13,644 nt of DNA from Planctomycetia bacterium (lineage in GTDB: Bacteria; Planctomycetota; Planctomycetia; Gemmatales; Gemmataceae): the NCBI GenBank assembly GCA_025356615.1, contig JANXSH010001202.1, forward strand, positions 1-13,644, given 5' to 3'. Of this stretch, positions 11,198 to 13,644 are shown one piece after another (within the stretch, counting starts at the first letter, position 1; each line of letters starts with the position of its first letter). The translations under genes were made by a program, and so were the position numbers. A model generated the notes under the pieces. It did no database searches, had not been told where the DNA came from, and saw only the letters and a program-made list of their open reading frames with translations.

Positions 11198-13399
11198 TCA
11201 ACCCGACCCCATCACCTCGCCCATCTCGTTGAATTCGAGATAGTGCAGGTGGCGATAGATCTTGTTGCCCGCGAGGAGTTCCTTGTGGGATCCCGTCGCG
11301 ACCATTCGCCCCTTGTGGAGGAGGTAGAGTCGGTTGCACGACCGCATCGTCGAGATGCGGTGCGGCAAGAAGATTACCGTCCGGCCGGGGAGGATGCGTG
11401 CGAGCGTGTCGTCGAGGAGGGCCTTCGTGTCGTCGTCCATCTCGACCTCCGGCTCCTCGATGATGAGTACGGCCGGGTCGCGGAGGATGGCGCGGGCGAG
11501 GGCGATGCGGTATTGCTGGTTCATACTCAGCGACTGGCCCAACTCGCCGATGGCGGTCTCGTAGCCCTGGGGCAGCTGCTGGATGAATTGGTGGGCGTGG
11601 GCCAACTTGGCCGCCTCGATGATCTGGGGGAGGGTGTAGTTCGCGTCCCCGCAGCCGATGTTGTTCTTGATCGAGTCGTGAAAGACGAGGTTGTGCATCA
11701 TCACGATGCCGACCTGGTGGCGTAACGAGTCGAGCGTCACCCAGCGCAGGTTGTTCTTGTCGATGCGGATTTCGCCGCTGGCGGGGTCCAGCAGGCGCGG
11801 GATGAGGTAGACCAGGGCGTGCTTCTCGAGGTTGTCCGCCCCGACGAGGCCGATGCGCTGCCCGGCGGGGATGGAGAAGGAGACGTTCTCGAGGAGGAAA
11901 CGCCCCGAACTGCCGTCGCGGAGGCTGACGTTGTCGAACTCGATCTCCTCGGCCAGGGGCGCGAGGAAGTTCGCGCCGACCACCTGCCCCACGTCGCCCT
12001 TCCGCTCGAGGAACGCGAAAACTTGGTCGGCGGAGTCCCTGCCCCGCTTCAGGAAACGGAGGCCGTCGAGCCAGTTCGACACCGGGCCGTATTGGCTCAG
12101 GAAGATGGCGATCAGGATGACGGCCCCAGAGGCAGACAGCCGTCCGTTGAGGACGAGCATCGCCCCGACGGTGAGCAGGACGAGGACACAGATCCCGCCG
12201 AGGAGGATGAGCGCCGGGCCGGCGAGGGACTCGCCACGGTAACGCATGCGCTGCGCCTCGTTATAGCGCGCGAGCTGTCGCTCGATGCGTGACTGGTTGA
12301 ACTGGTCCATGAGGTAGCACTTCACGAGCCGCATGAGCATCAGGCTCTCACGGATGATCGTGAGGCGCTCCGCAGCGATCGTCGTCGCGATCCGGCTCTG
12401 CTTCCGGGTGGCGGTCACGAGCCGCAAGCCCACCTGCCAGACGACCAGCGAGAAGAGGAGGAAGGAGAGCGAGAGGAGCGTATCGACGAAGAACGCGAAC
12501 GCGAGCAGCACCCCCATGAGGATCGGCTCGCGGAAATAGGTCGTTAGCCGGGCGAAGAGGGCGTCCTGGATCGCCTCGATGTGCCGCGTCAGCAGGCTGA
12601 CCGCTTCGCTCGGCCCGAGCGCGCGGATGGCGAGCGTGCCCAGGCGGAAGGTGTGGTGGTAGACCGCGCGGCGGAGTCGGCTGGTGGCCTCGACGGTGGC
12701 GCGTGCCGCCATCTCGCGGTTGAGGACGATGAGGATCGCCCACGAGAGTCCGAGGATGATGACGAGGAGTCCCATCCCGAGGAGGTAACTCGGCAAGAGC
12801 TGTTGCTCACCCGCCTTGCTGTTCCACATCCAGGGGTTCCACGAGGCGATCCAGCTCAAGGGGGTCCACTTTCGGCCCGTGGCGTACTCGCGGACGACGA
12901 GACTCAGGACGCCCCGGTTGCCCGGATCGATATGCCAGCCCGAGCGTGTCTTGCTCGAGATGAATACATGATCGACGGCCGACTCGCCGACGCGATTCAT
13001 TAGCGTGTCCCAGACGAATTCCTGCCAGATCGACTCCATCGCCTCGTCGGATAGCTCGGCGTAGGGCACTTTCGCCAACTGCTCCGCCTCGCCGGGGGGG
13101 TAGTTCGCGCGTTCGAGTAGTTCCCCGCGCTGGGCGAGCGAGAGGTCTTCCCACCAGAACTTTTCCATCTGCTGGAACTGTTTGGGAGACAGCTCGCGCG
13201 ACGAGGGCACCCGGCCACGCCAGACCATCAGGTCGGCGAAGAGCCAGAGAACGACCAGCAGAGCCAGGGCCAGCAAAGTCGTCCCGACGGCGGCCGCATG
13301 AGCCAGCCACACGGCCCGCTTGTTGAAGTTGAGATACGCGCAGGCTTTGCTGTAGGCTGTTTCACTGCGTAGCGGGTCGTTCGCCACGTTGATCTCCAT
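11198..13399 (-). CDS. ABC exporter half-subunit with degenerate ATPase domain
   Basis: A 733-residue ABC exporter-type protein: membrane domain (about 30-450) fused to a nucleotide-binding domain (about 484-715). Helix 1 is at 33-58. A soluble insert of about 140 residues (61-200, Trp- and Glu-rich) separates it from helix 2 (205-226), then four more helices. The ATPase domain has the right fold order but damaged motifs. Walker A is GADNLEKHA (520-528; Lys526 kept, glycines and Ser/Thr lost). The Q-loop Gln is Met568, and LSGGQ is LSMNQ (624-628). Walker B reads LIIEE (645-649; the Asp is Glu, the catalytic Glu649 kept). The switch His680 is kept. It is probably a non-hydrolysing subunit that pairs with an active one. 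ATG 13399 is used; GTG 13387, with GGAG 6 bases upstream, is an equally good start. Confidence 0.85.
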   Translation of the reverse strand: MEINVANDPLRSETAYSKACAYLNFNKRAVWLAHAAAVGTTLLALALLVVLWLFADLMVWRGRVPSSRELSPKQFQQMEKFWWEDLSLAQRGELLERANYPPGEAEQLAKVPYAELSDEAMESIWQEFVWDTLMNRVGESAVDHVFISSKTRSGWHIDPGNRGVLSLVVREYATGRKWTPLSWIASWNPWMWNSKAGEQQLLPSYLLGMGLLVIILGLSWAILIVLNREMAARATVEATSRLRRAVYHHTFRLGTLAIRALGPSEAVSLLTRHIEAIQDALFARLTTYFREPILMGVLLAFAFFVDTLLSLSFLLFSLVVWQVGLRLVTATRKQSRIATTIAAERLTIIRESLMLMRLVKCYLMDQFNQSRIERQLARYNEAQRMRYRGESLAGPALILLGGICVLVLLTVGAMLVLNGRLSASGAVILIAIFLSQYGPVSNWLDGLRFLKRGRDSADQVFAFLERKGDVGQVVGANFLAPLAEEIEFDNVSLRDGSSGRFLLENVSFSIPAGQRIGLVGADNLEKHALVYLIPRLLDPASGEIRIDKNNLRWVTLDSLRHQVGIVMMHNLVFHDSIKNNIGCGDANYTLPQIIEAAKLAHAHQFIQQLPQGYETAIGELGQSLSMNQQYRIALARAILRDPAVLIIEEPEVEMDDDTKALLDDTLARILPGRTVIFLPHRISTMRSCNRLYLLHKGRMVATGSHKELLAGNKIYRHLHYLEFNEMGEVMGSG

Positions 13400-13406
13400 T
13401 CGCGTC

Positions 13407-13513
13407 CAGTGTTCAGTGTTCGGTTCAGTGTATCGACCCCGTTGGGGCCAAAACCAGCCAACACCGAACATTGTAGAGGAACACCGAACACTGCACACTG
13501 AACACCGAACACT
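13407..13513. repeat. Cluster of short GTTC-type repeats in inverted arms
   Basis: The right arm carries AACACCGAACA three times (13460-13470, 13480-13490, 13501-13511), 20-21 bases apart, the last two extended to AACACCGAACACT. The left arm (13407-13432) is the inverse type: CAGTGTTCAGTGTTCGGTTC and on. A CCCC-GTT-GGGG dyad (13437-13447) lies between. The cluster fills the gap between the upstream membrane-protein gene and the ABC gene, hence the leader or promoter of the latter. The spacers are too short for CRISPR. It may be an expanding simple repeat or a multi-site protein-binding region. Confidence 0.7.
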
Positions 13514-13517
13514 ATTG

Positions 13518-13644
13518 TCAAGCCAAATCCCGATCCTCGAACAGGATCAGGCCCAGCAGCAGCACGATGCCCGTGTAGAGGATGCCATAGAGCGACACGG
13601 CGGCGACGTACTGGAAGAATAGGCCCGTGGGCGGCGGGGCGTCG
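13518..13644 (-). CDS. C-terminal end of a membrane protein, possibly an ABC permease (cut by window edge)
   Basis: Only the last 41 complete codons are in the window. They read GLFFQYVAAVSLYGILYTGI then VLLLGLILFEDRDLA and stop (TGA 13520-13518). This is a final transmembrane helix with a short charged end, as in ABC-2-type permeases and other polytopic proteins. The gene lies upstream of the ABC half-subunit on the same strand, with about 118 bases and the repeat cluster between them, so both may belong to one export system. The family assignment is tentative because so little is visible. Confidence 0.65.
   Translation of the reverse strand, partial: DAPPPTGLFFQYVAAVSLYGILYTGIVLLLGLILFEDRDLA

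Noticed and set aside
13460..13513. CRISPR-like array
   Set aside because: The repeat unit is 11-13 bases with 9-10 base spacers and only three copies, far from CRISPR dimensions.

Overview
The window is GC-rich DNA that most resembles a planctomycete, probably of the Gemmataceae or a relative. This rests on the protein types: a Ser/Thr kinase with a single transmembrane helix and a periplasmic tail, a secreted alpha/beta hydrolase with a long C-terminal extension, a lipoprotein with repeated beta-sandwich modules, a CPBP protease next to a HECGH protein, and intergenic GC-rich palindromes. No rRNA, tRNA, integrase or transposase gene was seen, so the placement is an inference.

Layout, left to right. 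Positions 1-242 are non-coding and hold a palindromic repeat. On the minus strand, a secreted alpha/beta hydrolase (1867-3876) is followed after 13 bases by a membrane Ser/Thr kinase (243-1853), a likely two-gene operon. A second copy of the palindromic repeat, in opposite orientation, lies at 3998-4048. A lipoprotein of unknown function (4136-5305, minus) has a long non-coding leader that contains two hairpins and a duplicated 13-base motif. Next comes an ammonium transporter and PII protein operon (7777 to 5695, minus). The transporter has an extra C-terminal domain, and the PII protein lacks the uridylylated tyrosine.

On the plus strand, 8082-9382 holds a two-gene cassette with ATGA overlap, its own promoter and a strong ribosome site. 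Gene 1 joins a winged-helix-like N-terminus to a RelE/ParE-like C-terminus. Gene 2 is a Shedu-family (DUF4263) nuclease. I read this as a candidate defence or toxin system and the most interesting item in the window. Beyond it, minus-strand genes encode a HECGH zinc-peptidase-like protein and a CPBP (CAAX-type) membrane protease coupled by a GTGA overlap.

At 10844-11134 (plus) lies a small exported membrane protein whose frame is interrupted by a TGA just at the signal-peptide junction. A GC-rich hairpin follows at a distance that suits a bacterial SECIS element, so it is either a broken gene or a selenoprotein candidate. The right end (minus) has an ABC exporter half-subunit whose ATPase domain has lost most nucleotide-binding motifs, a cluster of short repeats in front of it, and the last 41 codons of a membrane protein, possibly an ABC permease, cut by the window edge.
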